64,000 bases of DNA from Bordetella parapertussis (GCA_945865935.1 CAMBFI010000006.1:91534-155533); one strand, 5' to 3'. Positions 44,544 to 53,132 are shown, counted from the stretch's first letter. Notes: generated by a model from the sequence alone, not told the origin. Program-made: numbers and translations.

Positions 44544-45293
44544 TTATGATTTGTACAACCCAGCAATCGCAGAATCGATCCCCGAGAACATGCGACCTTT
44601 TGGTCGAGCAAAACTTCCGCCATGCTGCTTCGACGGTCGCATCTTCGCGAGCGTAAGTGCTTGTAGTGCAGCCGCTTGCGCGGGATCTACGACAGGAACA
44701 CCAACCGCTTTTGCAACCTGTTGGGCATAACCAGCAAGTACCGCACCACACAGCACGATCACATCTGAGCCATCTTGATGCACTAATTGCTCAGAGGCCA
44801 GAATCAACGCCCGCTCCACCTCTGGGTCTGCGTCTGTCGCCTTAAACGCACTCGGAACCTCCACCGCGCGCCATTTAGAAACCCGTGACGCCAGTCCATA
44901 GCTTGCGGTGAGTTCCTCGTACACAGGCACCATCGCTGCCCCGAGCGTTAGGCAGCCAATTTTTCCACCCAACATACTTGCCGTCAGCAATGCAGCTTCC
45001 GCCATACCGACCACAGGAATATCGAGCATCTCTCGCAGTGCTTGCAAGCCTGTATCAATCGATACGCCAAGCATCAGGACATCGTGCCCCTCTTGATGAC
45101 AAGCCGCCAAGCGAAGCATCTCTGCCAAGGCAATGGCGTTCTCAGAGCGACTGCTAATAATCGCAGGTCCCGATTGCGCAGTAAAGGCATGAATCGTCGC
45201 GCCATCCCCCACAGCCTGCTGGGCGTTGGCTCGCATCCGCTCAGTCACATGTGCGCTTGTGTTTGGATTAATCAGAAGAATTTTCATCATCAC
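44544..45293 (-). CDS. Hydantoin racemase-like protein lacking the first catalytic cysteine
   Basis: The 249-residue member of the hydantoin/Asp-Glu racemase family begins KILLINPNTSAHVTERM. At the first nucleophile position, where hydantoin and allantoin racemases have a cysteine before the (F)GDPGL loop, it reads MLGVSIDTGLQALRE (Val77). The second position retains cysteine (VLCGAVLAG, Cys182). One-base acid/base chemistry or a different substrate is implied. The start overlaps the GntR stop as GTGA, with ATG codons directly after, so it is coupled to the regulator gene. Confidence 0.78.
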   Translation of the reverse strand: MMMKILLINPNTSAHVTERMRANAQQAVGDGATIHAFTAQSGPAIISSRSENAIALAEMLRLAACHQEGHDVLMLGVSIDTGLQALREMLDIPVVGMAEAALLTASMLGGKIGCLTLGAAMVPVYEELTASYGLASRVSKWRAVEVPSAFKATDADPEVERALILASEQLVHQDGSDVIVLCGAVLAGYAQQVAKAVGVPVVDPAQAAALQALTLAKMRPSKQHGGSFARPKGRMFSGIDSAIAGLYKS

Positions 45294-45985
45294 TCTGCAA
45301 AGATCGTCGCGAGGTCTACTTCAGAATCAGCTGGCTCAAGATTTAAGCTACCTTCAATATGCGCAAGGTGTTCAAGCATCATTTTTTGTGCGCCCTCAAT
45401 GTCACGCTTAGCAATCGCATCCGTGATTAGACTGTGTTCATCTGCGCGACAACTTGAAGCAGTCGGTGCGTCGTACAAGATAATGATCAGGCAGGTTAGA
45501 GAAGAGAGCTCCCGCATAGTTCGCGTCAATGCCTGATTGCCTGCCAACTCAGAGATCAGCATATGAAACTCGCCAGACAGACGAACAATCATGCGCTTGT
45601 CTTCACGACGTCGAGCGTCTTGCTCAAGCGAGCAGTGCTGCCGCAACCGCTCAATACGTTCAGGCGTGAGATTCTCTATGAGACGCCGGACCAATTCAGG
45701 CTCGATCAGGCGGCGTGCCTCAAATACATGAACGGCTTGCTCGATCGTCGGACGTGCGACATACGCGCCACGCTGCGGATACATATCCACAACTTGCTCA
45801 TGTGCCAAGCGCGCAAGCACCTCACGTATTCGGGCTCGACTAACCTTAAATATCTCCGCCAACCGTTCCTCAACGAGCTTGGTCCCTGGGTGCAAACGAT
45901 GTTCGAGAATCGCACCGTAAATCTTTTCGTAGATCTCGTCTTGCGTATTCTCTCGCTGTAATCGCGCCGTTACCTTAGATTGCAT
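45290..45985 (-). CDS. GntR-family (FCD) transcriptional regulator
   Basis: The 231-residue regulator has a winged helix-turn-helix at about 17-78 (LVEERLAEIFKVSRARIREV) and an FCD ligand-binding domain after it. The FCD metal-site histidines are visible as His141, His184 and His206, with aspartate in the first helix region. GAGGCGGCT precedes the ATG. FCD regulators of this kind usually repress neighbouring catabolic genes until a small carboxylate binds. Three TGT-N2-ACA palindromes lie in the divergent region at 46747-47012, the probable target. Confidence 0.9.
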   Translation of the reverse strand: MQSKVTARLQRENTQDEIYEKIYGAILEHRLHPGTKLVEERLAEIFKVSRARIREVLARLAHEQVVDMYPQRGAYVARPTIEQAVHVFEARRLIEPELVRRLIENLTPERIERLRQHCSLEQDARRREDKRMIVRLSGEFHMLISELAGNQALTRTMRELSSLTCLIIILYDAPTASSCRADEHSLITDAIAKRDIEGAQKMMLEHLAHIEGSLNLEPADSEVDLATIFAE

Positions 45986-46020
45986 AGCCGCCTCGAGCGT
46001 TGCTCATTTTGATCACAGCA

Positions 46021-46746
46021 TCACTTCCATTCAAACAATTGTCCCCAGCCTTTTATCCCAGCTGGGTTCGCGCCCACTGCGCGCAGTGCACCCCAAACCG
46101 TCGTGCTCACGGTGTCGAGCAATGGAATCTGGGTTTGCGACTCAAACCGATCAGCGAGGTGCGCGGCCCGCAAGTTCGTGCAATACGTGACGATTGCTTG
46201 CGGCTGCGCACGACTGACTTGCAGTAAATCAGATTCAATCTCTGCGGGCTCAACCAACGCAAAGTCAAAGTTCACAGAGATCTGTCGATGCGTCTCGGCG
46301 ACCACTTCGATTCCAATCTTCGCGTAATTCGCAATAATCTTTTCCTGGACATCACTGGTGTACGGTGTCACCAAACCCAAACGTTTCACCTGTTTAATCG
46401 CCAACAATTCATTTAAGGCGAGGATAGCCGTCGAGGCGCGAATCCCCGTACGCTCGGTAATCCGTTGACAAAGCAGGACATCTTTATCAAAGCCCATCCA
46501 ACCAGCGGACGTCCCACTCCAGGTAATCACGTCCGGATTTGCATCGGCTAACAGCTCTGCCGCACTTAATATTTTACTATCATCAAACTGCCCAAGTGCT
46601 TGATCTGAAAGAGCTATTTGTGTTACACGGAATCGACTGAAATGTGCCGTCACGCCAGGCATGACAGAAACGATTGAACTCGTCAAAGGCTCAAGTGCTG
46701 TATTGGACGAAGGGGTCAGCACCCCAATTCGAATTGGCTTATCCAC
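46021..46746 (-). CDS. AMDase-like Asp/Glu racemase-superfamily protein (Gly/Cys type)
   Basis: The 241-residue protein of the arylmalonate decarboxylase/maleate isomerase branch begins PIRIGVLTPSSNTALEPLT. At the first nucleophile site it reads TWSGTSAGW (Gly78), as in AMDase where glycine replaces cysteine. The second site keeps cysteine (VTYCTNLRA, Cys189). This Gly/Cys set is the decarboxylase-type arrangement, not that of maleate isomerase. The start is GTG 46746, with GGAG seven bases upstream. It is the first gene of the leftward arm and lies 35 bp before the GntR gene. Confidence 0.78.
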   Translation of the reverse strand: MDKPIRIGVLTPSSNTALEPLTSSIVSVMPGVTAHFSRFRVTQIALSDQALGQFDDSKILSAAELLADANPDVITWSGTSAGWMGFDKDVLLCQRITERTGIRASTAILALNELLAIKQVKRLGLVTPYTSDVQEKIIANYAKIGIEVVAETHRQISVNFDFALVEPAEIESDLLQVSRAQPQAIVTYCTNLRAAHLADRFESQTQIPLLDTVSTTVWGALRAVGANPAGIKGWGQLFEWK

Positions 46747-46759
46747 AATGACTCCAAAT

Positions 46760-46769
46760 ATGTCGACAT
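46760..46769. promoter_or_regulatory. Operator-like perfect palindrome ATGTCGACAT
   Basis: A perfect 10-bp palindrome with the core TGT-CG-ACA, 14 bp upstream of the leftward GTG start. It shares the TGT-N2-ACA form with the two sites further right, and its centre is 24 bp from that of the next. It is a candidate binding site for the FCD-type GntR regulator encoded at 45290. Confidence 0.4.
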
Positions 46770-46781
46770 TAGTGTAAATAC

Positions 46782-46795
46782 TATTGTTGACAATA
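46782..46795. promoter_or_regulatory. Operator-like inverted repeat TTGTTGACAA, copy 1
   Basis: ATTGT-TG-ACAAT is an inverted repeat with two central bases (46783-46794), flanked by T and A that extend the symmetry. It contains a TTGACA hexamer that could serve as a -35 element, so a bound regulator would block polymerase. The same 10-mer recurs at 46943-46952. Confidence 0.45.
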
Positions 46796-46942
46796 TATTA
46801 CTTAATTACTATTCGTCAGACTAGAATCTGGCACGACAATTGCTTAGGACTCAACAAGCAAATGCTGTGCCACCCCCACAATAGCCGTAATCAACACGTC
46901 ACACCTGCAAACATGGATCAACACATTAATATGTATGCACTG

Positions 46943-46952
46943 TTGTTGACAA
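46943..46952. promoter_or_regulatory. Operator-like inverted repeat TTGTTGACAA, copy 2
   Basis: An exact second copy of the 10-mer TTGTTGACAA, 159 bp right of the first and 61 bp before the dihydropyrimidinase start. Followed by ATAG, it again embeds TTGACA. The distance between copies would permit looping between the two divergent promoters. Directly right of it is the hairpin CCCCA-ACA-TGGGG (46960-46972), which may be a further site or an mRNA 5' stem. Confidence 0.45.
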
Positions 46953-47012
46953 TAGACCGCCCCAACATGGGGAATTTAGCATTAGTACCTGCTCTTAACG
47001 GAAGCTTCTCGC

Positions 47013-48431
47013 ATGTCTGACACACTTGACCTCGTCATTACGAACGCCCGCGTCGCCACCGCCGCCGACACGTTTGACGCCAACATCGGTATTAAAGATG
47101 GGAAAATTATCGTGGTGGGTAGCTATTTGCCACCGGCCAAAAAGACGATCGATGCGGCGGGCCGAGTGGTCACGCCAGGCGGCGTCGATGCGCACTGCCA
47201 CCTTGACCAGCCAATGCCCGCTCCGATGAAAATGGCCGATGACTTTGAGACGGGCACACGCTCAGCAGCCTGCGGCGGCACCACGACGGTGATTCCCTTT
47301 GCTGCGCAAGAAAGAGGCCAGTCACTTCGCGACGCCGTCAAAGACTACCACCGCCGCTCCGATGGGCGCGCGCACGTTGATTACACCTTCCACCTCATCG
47401 TCAGTGACCCAACACCCACAGTGCTGAACGAAGAACTGCCTGCATTGATTGCCGAAGGTTATACGTCATTCAAGATCTACATGACCTATGACGACCTCAA
47501 GCTCAACGATGGTCAAATTCTAGATGTGTTGTCTGTGGCCAGACAACACGGCGCGATGGCAATGATCCATGCCGAGAACGCAGACTGCATCGAATGGCTG
47601 ACTCGTAGACTGGAGGCCGCCGGGCAAACTGCGCCTCGTTTTCACGCACACTCACGGCCCATGCTTGTCGAACGTGAAGCCACACACCGCGCAATCGCTT
47701 TGTCTGAGTTGGTCGATGTGCCCATCCTGATTGTCCACGTTTCGGGCAAAGAAGCCGTCGAGCAAATCCGATGGGCTCGCGGCCATGGCCTACAGATCTT
47801 TGCTGAAACCTGTCCCCAGTACTTGTTCCTCACCGCTGAAGACTTAGGCATCGATGATAGTTATGTGGGTGCACGGTGTATCTGCAGCCCACCTCCCAGA
47901 GATCGTAGTAATCAAGAAGTCATTTGGAATGCTTTGAGAGATGGCCTGTTTTCGGTTTTCTCGTCGGATCACGCGCCCTTCAATTACGACAGCCCAGAAG
48001 GTAAAAAACTTGACGGAAAAGAGCAACCATTTCGCCACATACCCAACGGCATACCCGGACTCGAAACCCGCATGCCTTTGCTGTATTCCGAAGGCGTACT
48101 GACCGGTCGACTCTCTTTGAATAAGTTTGTCGAACTGACCTCGACTAATCCTGCCAAAGCCTACGGACTACACCCACGCAAAGGAACCATCGCGCCCGGT
48201 GCCGATGCAGACCTTGTCATCTGGGACGAGAAAGACGTCACGATCCATAACAGCGCGCTGCATCATGCCGTGGACTACACCCCTTATGAGGGCATCCAGT
48301 TAAAGGCGTGGCCGGGCTTAACACTCAGTAACGGTGAAGTCGTATGGGATGGTAAAAATTTCCTGCCGCGCTTAGGTAAGGGGAAATTCCTGACCTGCGG
48401 TAAGCCAACCCTCATGACCTCTGCTCGCTAG
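47013..48431 (+). CDS. Dihydropyrimidinase/D-hydantoinase
   Basis: The 472-residue cyclic amidohydrolase has an intact binuclear metal site: His61 and His63 (DAHCHLDQP), the carboxylated Lys154 (SFKIYMTYDD), His186 (MIHAEN), His242 (IVHVSG) and Asp319 (FSSDHAPF). This is the standard set for dihydropyrimidinase/hydantoinase, which opens dihydropyrimidine or 5-substituted hydantoin rings. It is the first gene of the rightward arm, followed by a racemase-like protein and two TRAP transporters. No N-carbamoyl-amino-acid hydrolase gene is present nearby to finish the pathway. Confidence 0.9.
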   Translation: MSDTLDLVITNARVATAADTFDANIGIKDGKIIVVGSYLPPAKKTIDAAGRVVTPGGVDAHCHLDQPMPAPMKMADDFETGTRSAACGGTTTVIPFAAQERGQSLRDAVKDYHRRSDGRAHVDYTFHLIVSDPTPTVLNEELPALIAEGYTSFKIYMTYDDLKLNDGQILDVLSVARQHGAMAMIHAENADCIEWLTRRLEAAGQTAPRFHAHSRPMLVEREATHRAIALSELVDVPILIVHVSGKEAVEQIRWARGHGLQIFAETCPQYLFLTAEDLGIDDSYVGARCICSPPPRDRSNQEVIWNALRDGLFSVFSSDHAPFNYDSPEGKKLDGKEQPFRHIPNGIPGLETRMPLLYSEGVLTGRLSLNKFVELTSTNPAKAYGLHPRKGTIAPGADADLVIWDEKDVTIHNSALHHAVDYTPYEGIQLKAWPGLTLSNGEVVWDGKNFLPRLGKGKFLTCGKPTLMTSAR

Positions 48432-48437
48432 GACGAC

Positions 48438-49220
48438 GTGATGCGTATCTTGCTGATCAATCCAAACATTTCCGCAAGCGTTTCGGAACTGATCGATGCG
48501 GAAGCAAAACGCTCCGCAAGTGCAGGCACCCGCATTCAAACCGTCACCGCCTCATTCGGGGTGGCGTATATCGAAACGCGTTTCGAGGCTCTAATCGGTG
48601 CCTACGCCGCAGCCCAGCTTGCTGGTGAACACGCCGGCCACTATGACGCGGTGGTGGTGGCGGCCTTTGGCGACCCAGGCCTTCCGGGTCTGAAAGAAGT
48701 GTTGCCCTGCCCAGTCGTGGGTTTGACACAAGCCGCTCTCGCAAGTGCCTGCCTTCTGGGTAACCGTATCTCCATTGTCGCGATTTCGCGTCGCATATGC
48801 GCCTGGTATCAAGAAACGGTTGATTCCTACGGCTTGGGTAGCCGGCTGGTGAGCATTCGTAGCCTGGATGAACCCCTTCCTAACATTGGATCGGTTCAGC
48901 AAGACAAGGCGGCAAGCCTGATTGCGACGGCGAACCTATGCGTCAGTGAAGACGGTGCAGATGTCATTATCCTCGCAGGTGCCCCGCTGGCTGGACTCGC
49001 GCGCAGTTTGTCTGGGAAACTCCCTGTCCCCGTCGTAGACGGCGTATCGAGCGCAGTTCGCCATGCCGAAACCCTCACTCGCTTGAACGCAGGACAAACG
49101 ACAACCGGTAGCTTCTCGCCTCCGCCCGAAAAACCGAATGCAGGCCTTCCAGCCTCAATCGAAACTCTGCTCAGCCATGGGCATCAACGACTTCACTCTC
49201 ACTCAAAGGACGCATCATGA
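48438..49220 (+). CDS. Hydantoin racemase-like protein lacking both catalytic cysteines
   Basis: The 260-residue protein of the hydantoin racemase family opens MRILLINPNISASVSELID. Its GDPGL loop is intact, but the preceding nucleophile is alanine (VVVAAFGDPGL, Ala76), and the second site reads IILAGAPLAG with no cysteine. Both two-base catalytic residues are therefore missing. The C-terminal 40 residues are rich in Ser, His and Pro. The GTG at 48438 or the ATG at 48441 (better spaced from AGGACG) starts translation. It is coupled by ATGA to the first TRAP receptor gene, so it may bind or present the imported ligand rather than racemise it. Confidence 0.78.
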   Translation: MMRILLINPNISASVSELIDAEAKRSASAGTRIQTVTASFGVAYIETRFEALIGAYAAAQLAGEHAGHYDAVVVAAFGDPGLPGLKEVLPCPVVGLTQAALASACLLGNRISIVAISRRICAWYQETVDSYGLGSRLVSIRSLDEPLPNIGSVQQDKAASLIATANLCVSEDGADVIILAGAPLAGLARSLSGKLPVPVVDGVSSAVRHAETLTRLNAGQTTTGSFSPPPEKPNAGLPASIETLLSHGHQRLHSHSKDAS

Positions 49221-50221
49221 ACAGCAAAAAAATCGTCATTCATCGTCTCGCTAGCGCAATCGGGGCACTCGTGCTGTCAGCGACCTGTCTACAGGCGAGC
49301 GCACAGGACAAACTGCAGATCGCTGGTAACTTTGCGACCTCACATCCGAGTAGCGTTGCTGTAGAAAAAATATTTAAAGCTGAAGTCGCACGCCTAACTA
49401 ACAACACCCTACAGGTAGACGTCTTCCCCGCGATGCAGTTGGGTGGCGCGAAAGAGAACGTCGACGGCGTGCGCGCAGGCACACTCGGACTGACTTGGGT
49501 TGGTGCCGCTTTCATGTCGCGTATCGCACCAGAGATCGAAGCAGTCAGCCTACCCTTTGTGTTTAAAAATCGCGAATCCGCTTACCGTGTGATTGATGGT
49601 CCTGTTGGCAAAGCGATCGATCAAAAGCTGCTAGAGAAAGGCTTTGTCGTGCTCGGCTGGATGGAACTTGGCATGCGTCACATCACCAATAGCAAAGGTC
49701 CCATTAAATCAGTCGATGACTTAAAAGGCATGAAGATTCGTATGCAACCAAACGAGACGCACCTTGCTTCATTTAGAGCACTGGGCGCGAACCCCGTTGC
49801 GATGGATGTGAAGGAGCTGTATTCCGCGCTCGAGCAAAAAGTAGTGGATGGACAAGAGAACCCGTACACAGTGATTAATGCCAATCGTTTTGCCGAAGTG
49901 CAAAGACACCTATCGAACTCTTCCCACTTTTTTGATTTCATTGTTGTGGTCGCAAGCAAGCGCGTGTTCGACAAAATGAGTCCCGCAAATCAAACTGCGG
50001 TACGACAGGCAATGGCAAAAACAGTTGCGTATCAACGTAGCCTAGCCGCGGAAGACGAACAAAAAGCGTTAGCTAACCTCAAAACAAAAATGACCTACAC
50101 AGAAATCCCGCCAGAAACTTTCGCAAAAATGCGCGAGTTAACTGCCCCTGTTGTTGAGAGTGTCAAGAAGAGAGCGGGCACAGATCTGGTAAACCAAGTT
50201 TTGTCCGAGACATCGAAATAA
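49217..50221 (+). CDS. TRAP transporter solute-binding protein (DctP), system 1
   Basis: The 334-residue periplasmic receptor has a signal peptide to about 30 (LASAIGALVLSATCLQASAQ). The DctP landmarks follow: FPAMQLGGAKENVDGVRAGTLG, DLKGMKIRMQPNETHLASFRALGANP and LEQKVVDGQENPYTVI. It is the first of a complete DctP-DctQ-DctM set and overlaps the racemase-like gene by 4 bp. Ligands are usually carboxylates. Given its position, a carboxylate-bearing ureide or N-carbamoyl acid is likely. Confidence 0.92.
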   Translation: MNSKKIVIHRLASAIGALVLSATCLQASAQDKLQIAGNFATSHPSSVAVEKIFKAEVARLTNNTLQVDVFPAMQLGGAKENVDGVRAGTLGLTWVGAAFMSRIAPEIEAVSLPFVFKNRESAYRVIDGPVGKAIDQKLLEKGFVVLGWMELGMRHITNSKGPIKSVDDLKGMKIRMQPNETHLASFRALGANPVAMDVKELYSALEQKVVDGQENPYTVINANRFAEVQRHLSNSSHFFDFIVVVASKRVFDKMSPANQTAVRQAMAKTVAYQRSLAAEDEQKALANLKTKMTYTEIPPETFAKMRELTAPVVESVKKRAGTDLVNQVLSETSK

Positions 50222-50244
50222 ATACAGCATAAGCAGATTAGAAA

Positions 50245-50766
50245 ATGAATACGATTTCGATGCCCTATGACACGACGACGTTCCTTGGCAAGTGTTTCAA
50301 GAGCATTGACTTCGTACTCATCGCTGCAATTGTCACAATTTTTTGCTTTATGGTTGGCATCGTCTCAGCTCAAGTCGCATTGCGCTACGGACTTAACATG
50401 TCCATCGACTGGGCTGACGAATCTGGACGACTCGCGTTCGTTTGGGTCGTTTTTCTTGCCATACCAGTAGCCGCCTCTCACGGGGCACATATTGGGATAG
50501 ATTTATTTGTTGATAAGTTTTCAGCGACTCACCAGGCAATCATCAGGAAACTATCCTGCGGTCTGTGTGCGGCTCTTTGCTATGCCATCGCTTGGTCGTG
50601 CATCGAACTCTGCAAAGATCAGTGGGATGAAAAAATGGCAACTCTCGATATAAGCGTCGCCTATTTCTTTGTGCCGGTCGGTGTGGGCATGTTATTGACG
50701 GCCTTGCATCTCACGCGCATTACGTTGACAGCCCCTCCGTTAAAGAAACTGGGGGATGCTGAATGA
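50245..50766 (+). CDS. TRAP transporter small permease (DctQ), system 1
   Basis: The 173-residue four-helix membrane protein has the DctQ signature around ESGRLAFVWVVFLAIPVAASHGAHIGIDL. It sits between the receptor gene and the large permease gene, overlapping the latter by 4 bp. Sequence conservation is low outside this segment, as normal for the family. Confidence 0.9.
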   Translation: MNTISMPYDTTTFLGKCFKSIDFVLIAAIVTIFCFMVGIVSAQVALRYGLNMSIDWADESGRLAFVWVVFLAIPVAASHGAHIGIDLFVDKFSATHQAIIRKLSCGLCAALCYAIAWSCIELCKDQWDEKMATLDISVAYFFVPVGVGMLLTALHLTRITLTAPPLKKLGDAE

Positions 50767-52043
50767 GTACTTTCGTCGTTGTTGGCTTTATGGCCATTGC
50801 ACTGCTTGGCGTTCCGATCGCTTTCGCGATGGGATTGAGTGCCGTTATCGCCATCTGGTTAGCCGGTATTGATTTATCGATTATCCCGCAACGGATGATG
50901 TACTCGGTCAACTCTTTTCCGCTGATGGCTATACCGTTTTTCATGCTGTCCGGTGAGTTGATGATTAAAGCGGGCATCATTGAGCGCTTGATCTCGTTTG
51001 CTAACGCTCTCGTGGGCAGAGTACGCGGTGGACTTGCGCACGTCACGATGTTATCAGGCGCTGGACTGGCGACCGTATCGGGCACTGCCGTCTCTGATGC
51101 CAGCGCGTTGTCTGCAATCCTTGTCCCCTCATTATCAAAAATCTACGATAAGGGTTTCGCCACGGCCATCGTTGCTGCCGCAGCCAATCTGGGACCAATC
51201 ATCCCCCCCTCCGCTGCAATGATCGTGTATGCGTTTATGGCGGGACCCTCTGTGTCCGTTGGCGGGATGTTCATGGCTGGTGTCGTGCCAGGCGTGTTAA
51301 TTACCATAGGGTTCATGGGATTATGTTCGTGGATTGCGACGCGTCGGGGCTGGACCACGACGGGCGAAGCATTTAAATGGGGACGGCTTTTCAGCGAACT
51401 CAAGCGCTCCGCTATTGTGTTGTTTATGCCTTTGCTCATTATCGGAGGGATCATTGGCGGTGCTTTCACTGCAACGGAGGGTTCTGCCGTCTCGGTGATT
51501 TACGCACTGATTTTAGGCTTTGGTATCACCCGAACGTTAAAACTTTCCGACTTACCTGGCATCATTTTGCGTGCCGCGATCACAACAGCCGTCGTATGCG
51601 CGTTAATCGCGTTCGCCTCTGTCATCACTTACTTGATGACGGTCGATCTAATGCCACAAAAGTTGTCTGCGCTACTTTTTTCTATTACCAAAGACCCTAT
51701 TATTTACCTACTATTGGTAACAGCCATATTGTTCATTGTTGGCATGTTTTTAGAATCGAATTCCGCCTACATTATGCTGGTTCCACTACTGCATCCCATT
51801 GCGATCCAGTACGGCATTGATCCCCTGCACTTTGGATTCCTCTTCGTTCTTAACTTGGTAATTGGAATGCTTACGCCACCCGTTGGCGTTGTGCTCTTTG
51901 TTGTGTGTGGCGTGACTGGCGTACGTATGCGCGAGCTCGTCACAAATATTTGGCCCTTTGTTGCATTAATGTATGCCGTTCTTTTGCTTTGCCTGTTTTT
52001 CCCAGCAGTTGTGACGACCCTGCCTCGTGCGATGGGTTATTGA
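50763..52043 (+). CDS. TRAP transporter large permease (DctM), system 1
   Basis: The 426-residue membrane protein has around a dozen hydrophobic segments. Family motifs include PLMAIPFFMLSGELM, LSGAGLATVSGTAVSDASAL, AAANLGPIIPPSAAMIVY and LVIGMLTPPVGVVLFVVCGV. It forms the Na+-driven translocation unit with the DctQ protein encoded just upstream (4-bp overlap). The second TRAP set begins 30 bp downstream. Confidence 0.93.
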   Translation: MSTFVVVGFMAIALLGVPIAFAMGLSAVIAIWLAGIDLSIIPQRMMYSVNSFPLMAIPFFMLSGELMIKAGIIERLISFANALVGRVRGGLAHVTMLSGAGLATVSGTAVSDASALSAILVPSLSKIYDKGFATAIVAAAANLGPIIPPSAAMIVYAFMAGPSVSVGGMFMAGVVPGVLITIGFMGLCSWIATRRGWTTTGEAFKWGRLFSELKRSAIVLFMPLLIIGGIIGGAFTATEGSAVSVIYALILGFGITRTLKLSDLPGIILRAAITTAVVCALIAFASVITYLMTVDLMPQKLSALLFSITKDPIIYLLLVTAILFIVGMFLESNSAYIMLVPLLHPIAIQYGIDPLHFGFLFVLNLVIGMLTPPVGVVLFVVCGVTGVRMRELVTNIWPFVALMYAVLLLCLFFPAVVTTLPRAMGY

Positions 52044-52073
52044 CAATATTTCCTTCTCTCACCGGAGTTCACT

Positions 52074-53123
52074 ATGTCTTTGATTAAACGCTATATCGCA
52101 CCACTTGCATTAAGTAGCCTCTTTTTAGCGATGCCGACAACGCAGGCACAAAATATCACGATCAAGGTGATTGGTCAGCCATTGGCTACTGGCAACATCC
52201 AGAAAAATCGTGAACAACCTTTCTTTGAGCAGCTTGCTGCCAAAACCGGTTTGCCAATTACTGTCGAATACAAGCCCATGGATACGCTTGGCATTAAAGA
52301 CACCGAGCAATTGCGTGTGATGAAGACTGGTTTGTTTGACCTGGTCTCGCTGCGCTTTTCACAGAACTCGCGCGATGAGCCGTCCCTAATTGGCCTAGAC
52401 TTGATCGGTGGCAGTCCAAATTATGCGATCAGTCGTAAAGCGGCCGACGCTTGGTCGCCCGTACTGGACGCACGCCTTCAAAAGCAATTCGGTATCAAAC
52501 TACTTGGCCACTGGCCCTTCGGCCCCCAAATGCTTTTCTGTAAAAAGCCGATCGCTCAGCTCGCCGACGTCAAAGGCCTCAAGGTTCGAGTGACAGACCA
52601 AATCATGGCCAAATTCCTAGAGTCACTGGGCGCCACACCTGTACCGATGGGCTTTAGCGATGTCCATCAGGCATTGTCGTTAGGCGTAGTTGACTGTGCG
52701 GTCACCGGTCCAAGCTCGGCAAACTCGGCATCGTGGACTGAAATTGTCACCCACCAGTTGCCACTCGGCTTCCAAATGGGCTTTAACGGCTATGCAATTT
52801 CGCTGAAAACGTGGAACCGTCTGAAGCCAGACCAACAAGTCAAACTGCAGGCAGCGTTTACTGAATTAACCAACGACATCTGGAAATATTCAGAAGAGCT
52901 GTATCAAGACGCTTTACGTTGTAATGAAGGCTCAGATCCTTGCACGACCGGCAAAAAGTTTAAGGTCACTACAGCAAAGGTTTCTGAGGCAGACATCAAG
53001 TTAGTCGGTAGTGCCGTCGATAAGCTGTCCTTCCCTGCATGGGCACCTGTTTGTGACAAAACCAATCCAACTTGCTCTGCTGATTGGAAGAAGGCCGTTG
53101 GTCCAATCCTTGGCGTGAAATAA
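52074..53123 (+). CDS. TRAP transporter solute-binding protein (DctP), system 2
   Basis: The 349-residue receptor has a signal peptide MSLIKRYIAPLALSSLFLAMPTTQAQ. It has the TRAP receptor segment DVKGLKVRVTDQIMAKFLESLGATP and LSLGVVDCAVTGPSSANSASW. Compared with system 1 it carries extra cysteines near the C-terminus (CNEGSDPC and CDKTNPTC), spaced as two likely disulfides, and lacks the usual ENP in the ligand-anchoring loop. It therefore probably binds a different ligand. CCGGAGTTCACT precedes the ATG. Confidence 0.87.
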   Translation: MSLIKRYIAPLALSSLFLAMPTTQAQNITIKVIGQPLATGNIQKNREQPFFEQLAAKTGLPITVEYKPMDTLGIKDTEQLRVMKTGLFDLVSLRFSQNSRDEPSLIGLDLIGGSPNYAISRKAADAWSPVLDARLQKQFGIKLLGHWPFGPQMLFCKKPIAQLADVKGLKVRVTDQIMAKFLESLGATPVPMGFSDVHQALSLGVVDCAVTGPSSANSASWTEIVTHQLPLGFQMGFNGYAISLKTWNRLKPDQQVKLQAAFTELTNDIWKYSEELYQDALRCNEGSDPCTTGKKFKVTTAKVSEADIKLVGSAVDKLSFPAWAPVCDKTNPTCSADWKKAVGPILGVK

Positions 53124-53132
53124 GGTACTAGT

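Noticed and set aside
46784..46827. A full sigma-70 promoter using TTGACA at 46787-46792 with TAGAAT at 46822-46827
   Set aside because: The spacing is 29 bp, too long; no -10 at 16-18 bp is convincing.
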